From Massilia sp. YIM B02763 (lineage in GTDB: Bacteria; Pseudomonadota; Gammaproteobacteria; Burkholderiales; Burkholderiaceae_D): a stretch of DNA of 64,000 nucleotides. Below, piece by piece: positions 47,384 to 55,724 of this stretch (position 1 is the stretch's first letter; every line of letters starts with the position of its first letter). The notes under the pieces are model-generated. The model did not search any database. It was not told the DNA's origin and worked only from the letters and a program-made list of their open reading frames with translations. The position numbers and the translations under genes were made by a program. Location of the stretch: contig NZ_JASNRD010000023.1 in assembly GCF_030412015.1 (NCBI RefSeq), positions 1-64,000 on the forward strand. The letters run 5' to 3'.

Positions 47384-48310
47384 ATGGGGCGCAGGTTCGA
47401 TCACTTGTCGGATGTCGAAGTATTGCTCAGCGTGGTCGAGCATGGCTCGTTCAGTGCCGCGGCAGTGGTACTCTCGACCACGGCTTCGGTGCTGAGCCGC
47501 GCCGTCGCGCGGCTGGAGAGCCGCCTGGGTGCCCAATTGCTCAGGCGGACCACGCGCAGCCTGAGCCTCACCGACGCGGTCCGGCGCTATGCCGACGACG
47601 TACGCGTCGCCTTCAGCCAGATCGAGCAGGCCGAGCAGGCCATCCGCAGCACGACGCTGCAACTGAGTGGCAAGGTGCGCATGAGCGTGTCGAACAGCTA
47701 CGGCCAGCAGCGCCTGGCGCCCTTGCTGGCCGCCTATGCGCGCGCCTATCCGCTGGTCGAGCTGGAGGTGGACATCAGCAACCGCCTCGTCGACCTGGTC
47801 GCCGAGGGCTTTGACCTGGCGATCCGCTCGGGTCCCATCCCCAACAGCAGCCTGGTGGCGCGCCCGATCGAGGTATCGCCGCTGTGCCTGATCGCGTCGC
47901 CGGAGTACGTGGAGGCCGCCGGGCCGCTGTCCAGCCTCGACGACCTGGCGCGCCAGCGCTGCCTCGCCTTCATCCGCCCCAGCACCGGCCGAGTGATTCC
48001 CTGGCAGCTGCGCGGCGGCGGCCGCGACATCGACTGGATCCCGCCGGCCAGCGTCACCGTGTCGACCGATGCGCTGGGCGTGGTATGGCTGGCCGAGCAG
48101 GGCATGGGCATCGCGCTGTGTCCGCGCATGTTCGTGGAAGCCAGCCTGGCGGCCGGGCGCCTCGTCGAGGTGCTGCCGGGCCTGGGCGGGCGCACGCGTA
48201 CCGTGTCCGTCATCTATCCAGCTCATCGCGGCTTGTCAGCGGCGTCGCGGGCGTTGATCGAGATGTTGTTGGCGTCGTGTCCTGTGCAGCCGGCGGTGCG
48301 GGCTCGCTGA
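47384..48310 (+). CDS. LysR-family transcriptional regulator
   Basis: The 308-residue protein has an N-terminal winged helix-turn-helix (FDHLSDVEVLLSVVEHGSFS and AAAVVLSTTASVLSRAVARL) and the LysR substrate-binding domain (about 90-300). Its wing segment RLGAQLLRRTTRSLSLTDA is typical of the branch that controls oxidoreductases. It is divergent from the nitroreductase gene, its likely target. The GTG at 47378 is an alternative start two codons upstream. Confidence 0.9.
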   Translation: MGRRFDHLSDVEVLLSVVEHGSFSAAAVVLSTTASVLSRAVARLESRLGAQLLRRTTRSLSLTDAVRRYADDVRVAFSQIEQAEQAIRSTTLQLSGKVRMSVSNSYGQQRLAPLLAAYARAYPLVELEVDISNRLVDLVAEGFDLAIRSGPIPNSSLVARPIEVSPLCLIASPEYVEAAGPLSSLDDLARQRCLAFIRPSTGRVIPWQLRGGGRDIDWIPPASVTVSTDALGVVWLAEQGMGIALCPRMFVEASLAAGRLVEVLPGLGGRTRTVSVIYPAHRGLSAASRALIEMLLASCPVQPAVRAR

Positions 48311-48392
48311 TAAAGAGCATTACGAGAAGGACGACCTGCGGACGATGTCCGGCTTGCAATAAAAGTAATAGACTCGTAAGCTGAACCGTAAG

Positions 48393-48419
48393 ACCGTCAG
48401 CTATCGGCCAGAAGCGGAC
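48393..48419 (+). repeat. Inter-immunity repeat, copy 1
   Basis: ACCGTCAGCTATCGGCCAGA (48393-48412) followed by AGCGGAC. It shares TCGGCCAGAA with copy 2 at 48788, and lies upstream of the first small gene of this segment. Confidence 0.6.
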
Positions 48420-48488
48420 TTTGCTGAGCAACCTCTTTCCCAACTTGAACTGGGTGACCGCATATGGCAGACAGGAGTCGGGTGAACG

Positions 48489-48749
48489 ATGCGCTTGGGG
48501 GCTTTTACGAGTGGGGGGCGACCTTGGGAATACATTCACGCTGTGCTTGTGCATCAGGGGCTTGAGAGCTCGGATATACAGACTATTAACGAACTCTGGG
48601 CCGAGGTAACTGATGCGAAGTACTGGCGGGAACCAAGGTTTCAAACTTCTGATGCACTGATTCGTCAAGAGTTAGAGCGGACGTATCCGTGGTTGAGTAA
48701 GCGCGCGGTTGACTCATTGATTCGTGGCGCGTCATACGAGTGGAAATAG
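48489..48749 (+). CDS. Small hypothetical protein, possible immunity-type gene
   Basis: The 86-residue protein (MRLGAFTSGGRPWEYIHAVL...) has no family I recognise. It is rich in Trp and Tyr and acidic residues, like many small immunity proteins. Codon use is clearly different from the neighbours, with many A/T third positions, which points to horizontal origin. It lies between two copies of a short repeat and upstream of an Imm63-like gene. Confidence 0.55.
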   Translation: MRLGAFTSGGRPWEYIHAVLVHQGLESSDIQTINELWAEVTDAKYWREPRFQTSDALIRQELERTYPWLSKRAVDSLIRGASYEWK

Positions 48750-48787
48750 AAAACTTCGTTCGCTTCGGGTCGAAGACTGCCGTACAT

Positions 48788-48817
48788 TGAACGGCAGCAG
48801 TCGGCCAGAAACGAACC
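48788..48817 (+). repeat. Inter-immunity repeat, copy 2
   Basis: TGAACGGCAGCAGTCGGCCA followed by GAAACGAACC lies between the two small genes. It shares TCGGCCAGAA with copy 1; copy 3 at 49317 is a diverged inverted version. Confidence 0.6.
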
Positions 48818-48860
48818 TCTTGCGATCATCAAAACGACCTGTTACGGAAAACGACCTACG

Positions 48861-49268
48861 ATGGGAAAACTGTCGCTATCCGGTCTTGAGGCCGAGTTTC
48901 GTTCATTGGCTGAGCAACTGGATGTAGAGCCATACTACAAAGCATTTCATACGTCTCCGCAGCATGATGGGACGCCCCATGTTGAGATGAGGTCCGGAAA
49001 GTTTGAGTTCGTGGTAACTGAGCGTGGCTCGGAGCTTGAAAGGATATCGGGGCTTGACAATGATGAGGTTCTGTACCTGCTTTTTGCGGGGATCACTTCG
49101 ATCATGGCCACTTCGTACGAATTACGCAATCGAAAGCCGACTGGTGATGGCAGGGCTGTGTGGTTCCCATATCAAGAGAAGTTAATGGCAGATTTGAGAC
49201 CATCTTGGGGATTACGGCTGAAAGTAGAGCACGAACAAATCCTGCAGAAGTTCCCGTTCGGGCAATGA
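48861..49268 (+). CDS. Imm63-like immunity protein (orphan)
   Basis: The 135-residue protein resembles the immunity family Imm63. The C-terminal part shows the pattern DGRAVWFPYQEKLMADLRPSW (given in parts: RAVWFPYQEKLM, then LRPSWGLRLKVEHEQIL and a final FPF). Imm63 proteins protect against polymorphic toxins delivered by contact. No toxin gene is present nearby. The gene is lower in GC than its surroundings. The assignment is from memory of the family pattern and needs a profile search. Confidence 0.6.
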   Translation: MGKLSLSGLEAEFRSLAEQLDVEPYYKAFHTSPQHDGTPHVEMRSGKFEFVVTERGSELERISGLDNDEVLYLLFAGITSIMATSYELRNRKPTGDGRAVWFPYQEKLMADLRPSWGLRLKVEHEQILQKFPFGQ

Positions 49269-49667
49269 CACTCGTCTTCTGTTGGAGAGAAAACAGTCTG
49301 CTGCACCTCATATGGTGAACGTCTGAAATGGGTCGATTGTGGTCCTTCAGTAGAGACCGCCTCCTGCCATGGGCGAACATTCGGAATCGATCCGCGTCAT
49401 AGGTGGATACCTGCGGTTATCCCAAGTGATCGGTATCGATTTCGCCGTTGCCTACCGGTGCATCGCATGGCTGTCCTGGGCGCCGAACTTGGTAATCGCT
49501 GAAATCTATCTCCGGCAAGGCGCTCGACCACGTTCCGATATGCGGCACGATGCTCTGCATCGCTGGCATGAATGAGGCAGAGGGTGAGAATGCCATATCT
49601 CGCCCAAGGAAACGGTTGGCCCATCACTGGCCAGGAGCACCGGCTCCCGGCGGTAACGTCTGCCGGA
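49269..49667. other. Spacer after the immunity genes, no supported gene
   Basis: Several short frames exist on both strands, but none has recognisable similarity or a good ribosome binding site. The left part contains the third, inverted repeat copy (49317-49350). It may hold a decayed gene. The right end runs into the anmK stop. Confidence 0.5.
49317..49350 (-). repeat. Inter-immunity repeat, copy 3 (inverted, diverged)
   Basis: Read on the minus strand the segment starts CTGAAGGACCACAATCGACC and ends CAGACGTTC. It shares TGAA, CAxTCGxCC and spacing with copy 2 but has changed in the middle. It lies just downstream of the Imm63-like gene, so the two small genes are bracketed. Confidence 0.45.
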
Positions 49668-50771
49668 TCACGCCGGATACAGCGCCCCCAGCACCCGCAG
49701 CCCCGCCGCGCCCGTGACGGCCGGCAGATTGCCCGGCTGGCGCCGCATGAAGCGGTAGCCGAGCCAGGCGAAGGCGAGGGCTTCGACGCGGTTCGGCGCC
49801 ACGCCCAGCGTCTCGGTGGACGCTACCGGGACCTTGCCGCCGAGGGCGGCGGCGATGTCGCGCAGCAGCATGGCGTTGTAGGCGCCGCCGCCGCACACGT
49901 AGACGGCGTGCGGGGCCTGTCCTCCCGTTTCCTGGCGGATCGCGTCGGCGATCGAGACGGCCGTCAAACGCGTCAGCGTCGCCTGCACGTCGGCCGGGGC
50001 CAGGCCCGGATGGCGCGACAGCCTGGCGTCGAGCCAGTCGGCATGGAACAGGTCGCGGCCCGTGCTCTTGGGCGGCGGCTGGCGGAAGAAGGGTTCGTCG
50101 AGCAGCGTGTGCAGCAGGGCGTTGTCGACGCGGCCGCTGGCGGCCCAGGCGCCGTCCTCGTCGTAGGGCTTGCCCAGGTGGCGGGCGATCCACAAGTCCA
50201 TCAGGACGTTGCCCGGTCCCGTGTCGTAGCCGCCGATGCGGCCGTCGCCGTGCAGCACGCTGATATTGCCGATGCCGCCGATGTTCACCACCACCCGCAC
50301 CTGGCCGCGCTTGCCGAAGCGGGCTTCGTGGAAGGCCGGCACCAGCGGGGCGCCCTGGCCGCCGGCCGCGACGTCGCGGCTGCGGAAGTCGGCGATCACG
50401 TCGACGCCCGTCAGCTCGGCCAGCAGGGCCGGGTTGTTGGTCTGGCGCGTGAAGCCCAGTTCGGGGCGGTGGCGGATGGTCTGGCCGTGCACGGCGACGG
50501 CGCGCACGGGGCCCGGCGCCTTGGCCAGCAGCGCCTGCACGCACTCGGCGTAGCAGTGCGCCAGCGCGTTGGCGGCCAGCGCTTCGCGTTCCAGCTCGTT
50601 GGCGCTGGCGGCTTGCAAGGCCATCAGCTCGGCGCGCAATTCGGCAGGGAAGGGGGCGAAGGCGGCGTCCAGCGTGCGGATGCCACGGCCGGAGAAGTCG
50701 GCGAGCACGCCGTCCACGCCGTCCAGGCTGGTGCCGGACATCAGGCCGATGTAGAGAGTGGAAGCAGCCAT
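49668..50771 (-). CDS. anmK: Anhydro-N-acetylmuramic acid kinase
   Basis: The 367-residue kinase opens and phosphorylates 1,6-anhydroMurNAc from recycled murein. The ATPase fold begins LYIGLMSGTSLDGVDGVL, followed by VAVHGQTIRHRP, NIGGIGNIS, GYDTGPGNVLMD and CGGGAYN. It is 103 bp from the M23 peptidase gene on the same strand; the two are often neighbours in Burkholderiales. Confidence 0.95.
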   Translation of the reverse strand: MAASTLYIGLMSGTSLDGVDGVLADFSGRGIRTLDAAFAPFPAELRAELMALQAASANELEREALAANALAHCYAECVQALLAKAPGPVRAVAVHGQTIRHRPELGFTRQTNNPALLAELTGVDVIADFRSRDVAAGGQGAPLVPAFHEARFGKRGQVRVVVNIGGIGNISVLHGDGRIGGYDTGPGNVLMDLWIARHLGKPYDEDGAWAASGRVDNALLHTLLDEPFFRQPPPKSTGRDLFHADWLDARLSRHPGLAPADVQATLTRLTAVSIADAIRQETGGQAPHAVYVCGGGAYNAMLLRDIAAALGGKVPVASTETLGVAPNRVEALAFAWLGYRFMRRQPGNLPAVTGAAGLRVLGALYPA

Positions 50772-50791
50772 GGTCTGTTCTATCTATATTG

Positions 50792-50820
50792 GTCGGGTGG
50801 GCGCATGGTGCCCACCCGAC
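50792..50820. repeat. Palindromic repeat, GTAGGGTGG-like copy
   Basis: GTCGGGTGGGCGCATGGTGC followed by CCACCCGAC is a near-perfect 29-bp palindrome between the M23 peptidase and anmK. It resembles the GTAGGGTGG elements but with TCG for TAG. Its position allows a termination or mRNA-stabilising role. Confidence 0.7.
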
Positions 50821-50888
50821 GGGGCTCCAAAAGCAAAACGCCTTGCTCCGCGGGCGGGGCAAGGCGTTCTTGTCGGGGCTGGATCGGA

Positions 50889-52250
50889 TCAGCGGGCAGC
50901 CATCGCGCCGCCGGCCGGGGTCAGCAGCGAGAAGCGGTGCGACATGTCGGCCGCCGCGGTGCGGAAGCGGTTCAGTTCGCCCGTCGTCAGCGGCTGTTGC
51001 TGCAGGTTCTTCAGCTTCATCGGGTCCGTTGCCTGGCCGCCGATGCGGAATTCGTAGTGCAGGTGCGGGCCGGTGGCCCAGCCGGTGGAACCGACGTAGC
51101 CGATCACGTCGCCCTGGGCGACCTTCTGGCCCTTGCGCAGGTTCGAGGCGAAGCGGCTCATGTGGCCGTAGGCGGTGCTGTAGTTCGACCAGTGCTTCAG
51201 GACGACCATGTTGCCGTAGCCGTTCGAGACGCCGACGAAGTCCACGGTGCCGTCGCCGGAAGCGCGGATCGGGGTGCCCGACGGCGCGGCCATGTCGACG
51301 CCCTTGTGCTGCTTCCAGGTGCCGAACACCGGGTGCACGCGCATCGAGAAGCCCGAGGAAATACGGTTGAACGCGACCGGGGATTTCAGGAAGGCTTTCT
51401 TCAGCGACTTGCCGTCCAGGCTGTAGTAGCCGCCTTGCTTGGTGACCGGGTCTTCATACCAGACGGACTGGTAGGCCACGCCGCGGTTGATGAACTCGCC
51501 CGCCAGCACGCGGCCGGTCTTGACCATCTCGCCGTCCATCCAGAAGGTTTCGTAGACGACGTTGAAACGGTCGCCGCGCTTCAGGTCGCCGCGGAAGTCG
51601 ATATTGGTCGAGAACATCTCGATGATCTGGTTGACCACCGAATCCGGGATCTGGGCGCCGTCGGTATTCGCGTCGGTGGCGGCGTACAGCGAGGTCGAGA
51701 TCTCGCGCGAACGCATCTCGACGCGGCGTTCCAGCTGGGCCGGGGCCAGGTCGGAGACGAATTTCTCGCCCTTGCGGGTGACGGTGATGGTCTTGAATTC
51801 GTTGCTGTTCGACGGCACGGTAGCGCGCAGCGTCAGCAGCATGCCGTTTTCGTCGGTCTCGGCTTGCACGCGCTTGCCGGTTTTCAGGGAGAGGATGGCG
51901 CGGGCCGTCTTGTCGGAGCGGACGAAGGCCTGGGCTTGCTGGTCTTCGATGCCGAGGCGGGTGAACACGGAAGCCAGGGAATCGCCCGGGCGGATGCGTT
52001 CTTCGCGGATGAATTGCTGTTCGTCTTGCTGGAGGGCGGCGATCTGGTCGGCCAGGTTCGGCAGTTGCAGGTCCTGGGAGATCGACTTGACCGGCATGTC
52101 GGCGGGATCGGGCGCGATCGGGGCGACTGCGGTGGCACCGAACGCGCACAGGGCCAGTGCTGCAGTGCCGCCGGCAACGATGCGGGTCTTGCGGCTCGTC
52201 TCGGCAAGGCCGAACCAGCGCTTGCCGGTGATTTTCTGTATAGGGTTCAT
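50889..52250 (-). CDS. M23 family peptidoglycan endopeptidase (MepM-like)
   Basis: The 453-residue protein has an N-terminal membrane anchor/signal (about residues 22-45), an OapA/LysM-like region (RIRPGDSLASVFTRLGI), and a C-terminal M23 domain. Zinc ligands are in GFSMRVHPVFG and QHKGVDMAAPSGTP (His and Asp), and GPHLHYEFRI. Such enzymes cut meso-DAP cross-links to permit wall growth. It is divergent from tyrS, a common arrangement. Confidence 0.93.
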   Translation of the reverse strand: MNPIQKITGKRWFGLAETSRKTRIVAGGTAALALCAFGATAVAPIAPDPADMPVKSISQDLQLPNLADQIAALQQDEQQFIREERIRPGDSLASVFTRLGIEDQQAQAFVRSDKTARAILSLKTGKRVQAETDENGMLLTLRATVPSNSNEFKTITVTRKGEKFVSDLAPAQLERRVEMRSREISTSLYAATDANTDGAQIPDSVVNQIIEMFSTNIDFRGDLKRGDRFNVVYETFWMDGEMVKTGRVLAGEFINRGVAYQSVWYEDPVTKQGGYYSLDGKSLKKAFLKSPVAFNRISSGFSMRVHPVFGTWKQHKGVDMAAPSGTPIRASGDGTVDFVGVSNGYGNMVVLKHWSNYSTAYGHMSRFASNLRKGQKVAQGDVIGYVGSTGWATGPHLHYEFRIGGQATDPMKLKNLQQQPLTTGELNRFRTAAADMSHRFSLLTPAGGAMAAR

Positions 52251-52362
52251 GCAATCAGTTAAAATTTACCGCTTGAACAGCCTAGACCAACACCACTTTG
52301 TTGTTATTTTGCTTCTTGTTGTCGGTAAAACTTTTCATGCAGCAAGATTGACGGGATCGCGA

Positions 52363-52389
52363 ATTATACCAAAGTATGGGGTCCTACAA
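52363..52389 (-). promoter_or_regulatory. Probable promoter of the M23 peptidase gene
   Basis: On the minus strand TATAAT (52368-52363) is preceded at 15 bases by TTGTAG (52389-52384). The spacing is short, so strength is uncertain. The transcript leader would be about 105 bases. Confidence 0.42.
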
Positions 52390-52419
52390 CCGTTTTAGTC
52401 CTACTCCTACAAGATTTTT

Positions 52420-53685
52420 ATGACCTCCGCAGAAACATCTGGTAATGCACAAATGACAAGTGCAGCCGCGCCTCTTCCCCTGTCTGACGCTGTAAAAGAA
52501 GCGCTTGCGATTACCAAACGCGGCGTCGACGAACTGCTGATCGAAGCCGAATTCGCCCAGAAACTGGCCCGTTCGGAAAAGACCGGCACCCCGCTGCGCA
52601 TCAAGCTGGGCCTGGACCCGACCGCCCCGGACCTGCACCTGGGCCACACCGTGGTGCTGAACAAGCTGCGCCAGCTGCAGGACCTGGGCCACCAGGTGAT
52701 CTTCCTGATCGGCGACTTCACGTCGATGATCGGCGACCCGTCGGGCCGCAACGTCACGCGTCCGCCGCTGACCCGCGAGCAGGTCGAGGCGAATGCGATG
52801 ACTTATTTCAAGCAGGCCTCCCTGGTGCTCGACGCCGAGCGCACCGAGATCCGCTACAACTCCGAATGGTGCGATCCGCTGGGCGCCCGCGGCATGATCC
52901 AGCTGGCCTCGCGCTACACCGTGGCCCGCATGATGGAACGCGACGACTTCACCAAGCGCTACAAGAGTGGGACTCCGATCTCGGTGCATGAGTTCCTCTA
53001 CCCTTTGATGCAAGGCTATGATTCCGTGGCTTTGAAAGCGGACCTTGAGCTAGGTGGAACGGATCAGAAATTCAACCTGCTGGTCGGCCGCGAGTTGCAG
53101 AAAGACTACGGCCAGGAGCCGCAATGCATCCTCACGATGCCGCTGCTGGAGGGCCTGGACGGCGTCGACAAGATGTCCAAGTCGAAGAACAACTACATCG
53201 GCATCACCGAGCCGGCCAACACCATGTTCGGCAAGCTGATGAGCATCTCCGACGTGATGATGTGGAAGTACTACGAGCTGCTGTCGTTCCGCTCGCTGCA
53301 GGACCTGGCCGCGCTGAAGGCCGAGGTCGAGGGCGGCAAAAACCCGCGCGACGCGAAGGTCGCGCTGGCCCAGGAAATCGTCGCCCGCTTCCACTCGCAG
53401 CAGGCGGCCGAGGATGCGCTGGCCGACTTCGTCAACCGCTCCAAGGGCGGCATCCCGGACGACGTGCCGGAAGTGGCCGTCTCGGGTGCGCCGCTGGGCC
53501 TGGCCCAATTGCTGCGCCAGACCGGCTTGTGCGCGTCCAGCTCGGAAGCCATGCGCATGGTCGACCAGGGCGGCGTGCGCATCGACGGCGCCGTTGTGTC
53601 GGACAAGGCGCTGCAGGTCCAGGCCGGCACGTTCGTCCTGCAGGTCGGCAAGCGCAAGTTCGCCCGCGTGACCTTGAGCGCATGA
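52420..53685 (+). CDS. tyrS: Tyrosyl-tRNA synthetase
   Basis: The 421-residue class I synthetase has the HIGH motif as HLGH (73-76) in DPTAPDLHLGHTVVL and the KMSKS loop at 251-255 (DKMSKSKNN). A C-terminal S4 RNA-binding domain is present (about 355-420). The KMSKS form and insertion pattern suggest the TyrRZ (second) subfamily. The first ATG at 52420 has no strong ribosome binding site; a second at 52453 would remove 11 residues. Its stop overlaps dtd. Confidence 0.96.
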   Translation: MTSAETSGNAQMTSAAAPLPLSDAVKEALAITKRGVDELLIEAEFAQKLARSEKTGTPLRIKLGLDPTAPDLHLGHTVVLNKLRQLQDLGHQVIFLIGDFTSMIGDPSGRNVTRPPLTREQVEANAMTYFKQASLVLDAERTEIRYNSEWCDPLGARGMIQLASRYTVARMMERDDFTKRYKSGTPISVHEFLYPLMQGYDSVALKADLELGGTDQKFNLLVGRELQKDYGQEPQCILTMPLLEGLDGVDKMSKSKNNYIGITEPANTMFGKLMSISDVMMWKYYELLSFRSLQDLAALKAEVEGGKNPRDAKVALAQEIVARFHSQQAAEDALADFVNRSKGGIPDDVPEVAVSGAPLGLAQLLRQTGLCASSSEAMRMVDQGGVRIDGAVVSDKALQVQAGTFVLQVGKRKFARVTLSA

Positions 53686-54140
53686 TCGGCCTGCTGCAAC
53701 GGGTGACGCAGGCCAGCGTCACCGTCGGCGGCGAGGTCGTCGGCGCGATCGGGCCGGGCCTGATGGTGCTCGTGTGCGCCGAGAAGGGCGACACCGAGCG
53801 CGAAGCCGACGCCTTGCTGGCGAAGCTGCTCGGCTACCGCGTGTTCTCCGACGAGGCCGGCAAGATGAACCGCAGCGTCGTCGACGTCGCCGGTGGCCTG
53901 CTGCTGGTGCCGCAGTTCACGCTGGCCGCCGACACCCGTTCCGGCACCCGCCCGTCGTTTTCCCCCGCCGCCGCCCCCGAGGACGGCCGCCGCCTGTTCG
54001 ACCATGCCGTGCGCCGCGCGCGCGAACGCCACGCTATCGTCGAGACCGGCCGCTTCGGCGCCGACATGCAGGTGGCCCTGGTCAACGACGGACCGGTGAC
54101 CTTCTGGCTGCGCATTGATCCACCCAGGCCGGCCAGCTGA
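53682..54140 (+). CDS. dtd: D-aminoacyl-tRNA deacylase
   Basis: The 152-residue protein removes D-amino acids (mainly D-Tyr) from tRNA. It starts MIGLLQRVTQASVTVGGEVVG and has the two family motifs, QFTLAAD (PQFTLAAD instead of the usual SQFTL) and NDGPVTFWL. It overlaps tyrS by 4 bp (ATGA), a functionally sensible pairing since TyrS can mischarge D-Tyr. Confidence 0.95.
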   Translation: MIGLLQRVTQASVTVGGEVVGAIGPGLMVLVCAEKGDTEREADALLAKLLGYRVFSDEAGKMNRSVVDVAGGLLLVPQFTLAADTRSGTRPSFSPAAAPEDGRRLFDHAVRRARERHAIVETGRFGADMQVALVNDGPVTFWLRIDPPRPAS

Positions 54141-54200
54141 ATGCATGAAACTGCGCCGCCGGGCGCGGGTCATATGGGCCGGGTGGCAGGAGACACGATC

Positions 54201-54875
54201 ATGAAAATCTGGAGCGATTCCTTTACCGAAGGCGACATGATTCCGCCGCGCTGTGCGTTCGCGGAAATGGATCCGGACAGCCATGTGCGGCTGTCGAGCA
54301 ACCGCAGCCCCCACATCGCGTGGGACGACGTGCCGGCAGGTACCCAGTCGCTGCTGCTGCTGGCGCACGACCTCGACGTGCCCGCCGTCGGCACGGACGT
54401 CAACCAGGAAGGGCGCACGGTCGCCGACGCCGTGCCGCGCCAGGACTTCTACCATTGGGTGCTGGCCGACATTCCCGTCTGCCTGGAGTCCTTCGGCGAG
54501 GGCCTGTTCTCGGACATGGTCACCCCGGGCGGGAAAGCCGGGCCGCTGGTGCCGTTCACGATCAAGAACGGCACCGAGCACCAGCTGCGCCACGGCGTCA
54601 ACGACTATACGGGCTGGTTCGCGAACGACCCGGACATGGCCGGCGAGTACTTCGGCTACGACGGCCCGTGCCCGCCCTGGAACGACGAGCGCGTGCACAC
54701 CTATGTCTTCACGCTGTACGCGCTCGACATCCCGCGCCTGCCGCTGGACGGCCGCTTCACCGGGCAGGAGGCGCGCCTGGCGATCACCGGCCACATCCTC
54801 GACGAGGCGCGCATCTTCGGCATCTATACGCTGAACCCCGGCACGGTCCCGGACCTGATCGGGCAACCTTCCTGA
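54201..54875 (+). CDS. YbhB/YbcL family protein (PEBP-like)
   Basis: The 224-residue protein has the phosphatidylethanolamine-binding protein fold: SPHIAWDDVPAGTQSL, DLDVP, FYHWVLADIP, YDGPCPPWNDE and RVHTYVFTLYALD. No signal peptide is seen. Molecular role is unknown; bacterial members have been linked to inhibition of kinases or proteases. An AGGAG site supports the ATG at 54201 over the one at 54141. It follows dtd by 60 bp and precedes the phosphatase gene by 3 bp. Confidence 0.88.
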   Translation: MKIWSDSFTEGDMIPPRCAFAEMDPDSHVRLSSNRSPHIAWDDVPAGTQSLLLLAHDLDVPAVGTDVNQEGRTVADAVPRQDFYHWVLADIPVCLESFGEGLFSDMVTPGGKAGPLVPFTIKNGTEHQLRHGVNDYTGWFANDPDMAGEYFGYDGPCPPWNDERVHTYVFTLYALDIPRLPLDGRFTGQEARLAITGHILDEARIFGIYTLNPGTVPDLIGQPS

Positions 54876-54878
54876 CGC

Positions 54879-55550
54879 ATGACCATCGATACCAACGCCG
54901 CCCCCACCGACATCCTCCTGATCCGCCACGGCGAAACCGCCTGGAACGCCGAACGCCGCCTGCAGGGCCACCTCGACATCCCGCTGAACGCGGAAGGCGA
55001 GCGCCAGGCCGCCCTGCTGGCGGCGGCGCTGGCCGCCGAGTCCATCGACGCCGTCGTTTCCAGCGACCTGATGCGTGCACGCCAGACGGCCCAGGCCGTG
55101 GCCGACATCAAGGGCTTGCCGCTGCGCCAGGACGCGCAATTGCGCGAGCGCGGCTACGGCGGCTTCGAGGGCTTGCTGTACAGCGAGATCGAGCAGCGCT
55201 TCCCGCGCGAGTTCGCCGCCTGGCAGGCGCGCGACGTCGACGCTTCCCTGCCGGCCGGGCGCAACACGGCGGAGACCTTCCGCGCCTTCTTTGCCCGCTG
55301 CACCGGCGCCATCCTGCGCCTGGCCGCGGCCAGCCCGGGCACGACGCTGGCCCTGGTCGCCCACGGCGGCGTGCTGGAATGCGCCTACCGCCTGGCGCGC
55401 GGCTTGCCGCTGGACACGCCGCGCGACTTCAAGGTCTATAACGCCAGCATCAACCGCTTCCGCTATCACCCGTCGGATGGCCGCCTCGAACTGTGCAGCT
55501 GGGGCGAGGTCGAACACCTGCGTCCGGCCGTGCTCGACGAATTGCCCTGA
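54879..55550 (+). CDS. Histidine phosphatase family protein
   Basis: The 223-residue protein belongs to the phosphoglycerate mutase-like histidine phosphatases: catalytic His in LLIRHGETAWN (residues 13-23), RLQGHLDIPLN, and the second His in VAHGGVLEC. It could be a cofactor-dependent mutase-like phosphatase (GpmB, CobC type); substrate is not determined. It lies in the same transcript as the PEBP-like gene. Confidence 0.88.
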   Translation: MTIDTNAAPTDILLIRHGETAWNAERRLQGHLDIPLNAEGERQAALLAAALAAESIDAVVSSDLMRARQTAQAVADIKGLPLRQDAQLRERGYGGFEGLLYSEIEQRFPREFAAWQARDVDASLPAGRNTAETFRAFFARCTGAILRLAAASPGTTLALVAHGGVLECAYRLARGLPLDTPRDFKVYNASINRFRYHPSDGRLELCSWGEVEHLRPAVLDELP

Positions 55551-55561
55551 GCCGGACCGCG

Positions 55562-55606
55562 ATGAGCACGGACGCCGTGAGCACGGACGCCGTGAGCACG
55601 GACGCC
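55562..55606 (+). repeat. Three 15-bp tandem repeats downstream of the phosphatase gene
   Basis: The unit GTGAGCACGGACGCC is repeated three times (first copy with A at the first base), in the 174-bp spacer before dusB. Read from the ATG at 55562 the array is open as Met/Val-Ser-Thr-Asp-Ala three times and continues for 31 codons to a TAG at 55655, but it lacks a ribosome binding site. Confidence 0.85.
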
Positions 55607-55724
55607 CCGTTTTGCAAGCCCACTTATGTCATGTGCGCAACAGCTCGCAAAAAATAGTGCTGAGAAATTAAGCAGCACTTCGGGTAAAATAGCGAGTTCC
55701 CGATCTTTCCCGTGATTTTCTGCC

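Noticed and set aside
49397..49627. A 76-codon minus-strand frame starting MMGQPFPWARYG
   Set aside because: No similarity recognised, no ribosome binding site, and biased Arg-rich C-terminus; it may be a decayed gene but cannot be supported.
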